Origin: Pontibacterium sp049603715
GTDB lineage: Bacteria > Pseudomonadota > Gammaproteobacteria > Pseudomonadales > Balneatricaceae
Direction: 5' to 3'
Assembly (NCBI GenBank): GCA_049603715.1
Contig: JBMYSW010000005.1
Coordinates: 113,870 to 177,869 of the forward strand
Length of the DNA stretch: 64,000 nucleotides
The notes under the pieces are model-generated. The model saw only the letters and a list, made by a program, of their open reading frames with translations, made no database searches and was not told the origin of the DNA. The translations under genes were made by a program, and so were the position numbers. Positions 63,456 through 64,000 of this stretch are shown here, piece after piece. Within the stretch, counting starts at the first letter, position 1, and every line of letters begins with the position of its first letter.

Positions 63456-64000
63456 CTACTTTTCAACTTCTTGGTTTCCGTCCGTCAGAGGGCTTAAAAC
63501 TTCTTCCATGTTGATCATATTCTGCTCAAAGCTGAAGCTGTAAGTGCCATTGAGATTCACATTCAACCAGGCCACTGGCGATACTTGTTTAACCAGCTCA
63601 AGCTTTTCCTTATCGCCAGTGGCGGTAAAGTGTCCCAGCAGCTTACTCAAAATCAGCGAGTTAAAATAGATAATGGCATTGGTGAGCAGCCTAGCGCATT
63701 CATTCCAAATATCGATTTCCTGGTCGGATGAGCCACGGAACCGATTGCCGTTAACCGAGGCAACTGCTCTACGCAGCTGGTGGTAGGCTTCCCCTCGGTT
63801 GAGGGCACGTTGAACATAGCTGCGTAGACTCGCATCGTCTATGTACTCCAAGATATACATGGCTTTAATCATTCGATCATACTCCGTCAGTGCCTGTAAC
63901 AACGGGTGATTTTTGCTATAAGTCGATAATTTTCGGGTCAAAGATGCCTGTGTTGTGGTTTTCTGCTGGAGTGAGATAACGATACGCTGGATAGTTTCCC
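63456..64000 (-). CDS. tnpA: Tn3-family transposase TnpA, C-terminal part (5' end off the window)
   Basis: The minus-strand frame is open from the window edge to the stop at 63456, about 180 codons. It has the DDE_Tnp_Tn3 C-terminus: the family-typical DRMIKAMYILEYIDDASLRS, YVQRALNRGEAYHQLRRAV, NECARLLTNAIIYFNSLILS and WLNVNLNGTYSFSF. Family proteins are about 950-1000 residues, so most lies outside. No start is inside the window; TTG at 63941 is internal. The last catalytic Glu of the DDE triad falls in NRGEAYHQL. Confidence 0.9.
   Translation of the reverse strand, partial: ETIQRIVISLQQKTTTQASLTRKLSTYSKNHPLLQALTEYDRMIKAMYILEYIDDASLRSYVQRALNRGEAYHQLRRAVASVNGNRFRGSSDQEIDIWNECARLLTNAIIYFNSLILSKLLGHFTATGDKEKLELVKQVSPVAWLNVNLNGTYSFSFEQNMINMEEVLSPLTDGNQEVEK

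Larger units (their letters stand above)
63380..64000 (-). mobile_element. Tn3-family transposon, left part
   Basis: The element begins at about 63380 inside dctM and runs off the window. It contains the end of a Tn3 transposase on the minus strand, with a stop about 75 nt from the transposon end, the normal arrangement. No passenger genes can be seen. Confidence 0.82.

Noticed and set aside
1..64000. CRISPR arrays, tRNA or rRNA genes
   Set aside because: I saw no regularly spaced repeats, no tRNA-like cloverleaf or rRNA sequence in the intergenic stretches that I read.

Overview
The window is 64 kb of chromosome from a gammaproteobacterium, probably a marine, free-living heterotroph close to the Pseudomonas/Oceanospirillales side of the class. 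The evidence is the mix of conserved blocks: ubiD-rho-trxA-ppx, pckA-hslO-hslR-yrfG-nudE-cysQ, tesA-ybbA-ybbP, and rsd(algQ)-FKBP-TIGR02444-yheS. Added to these are two TRAP transporters and a rhizobial-type alpha-glucoside (agl) ABC operon. The species cannot be named from the sequence alone. I saw no rRNA, tRNA or CRISPR array.

Layout. 1-4.7 kb: cyoABCDE on the minus strand, the cytochrome bo3 ubiquinol oxidase, with cyoE cut by the left edge. 5.2-7.0 kb: a two-gene operon behind tandem Fur boxes, a small ferritin-like protein followed by a 10-TM metal transporter. 7.1-9.4 kb: an orphan exostosin-type glycosyltransferase and an MFS transporter. 9.5-20.3 kb: housekeeping genes (ubiD, rho, trxA, ppx, pckA, the Hsp33/Hsp15 pair, yrfG, nudE, cysQ). 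20.3-31 kb: sodB, an orphan CHASE-like histidine kinase whose end overlaps tesA, the ybbAP exporter, and a 1205-residue DUF748/AsmA-like protein. 31.2-34.6 kb: a 40-residue membrane protein behind a perfect FNR/ANR box, rpiA, ilvA and a membrane protein. 34.9-41.9 kb: a C4-dicarboxylate TRAP system (dctPQM) with DctBD and a sigma-54 promoter. 42-45.4 kb: pyk and gshA. 45.5-53.2 kb: aglEFGK, aglA and a LacI regulator. 53.6-60.7 kb: a lone FliL-like protein, rsd, a WD40 lipoprotein, a FKBP lipoprotein, TIGR02444, yheS and a HDOD protein. 61.2-64 kb: a second TRAP operon whose large permease gene is broken by a Tn3-family transposon that runs off the right edge.

How it works together. The cell respires aerobically through bo3 oxidase. 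It scavenges C4 acids (dctPQM with DctBD, linked to pckA and pyk for C4/C3 interconversion), probably another organic acid (second TRAP, apparently inactivated), and alpha-glucosides (agl). Redox defence is well represented (sodB, trxA, gshA, hslO). The most interesting parts are the Fur-controlled ferritin-like/10-TM pair, the FNR-box micro-protein, the palindromic operator ahead of the second TRAP operon, and the transposon insertion at the right edge.
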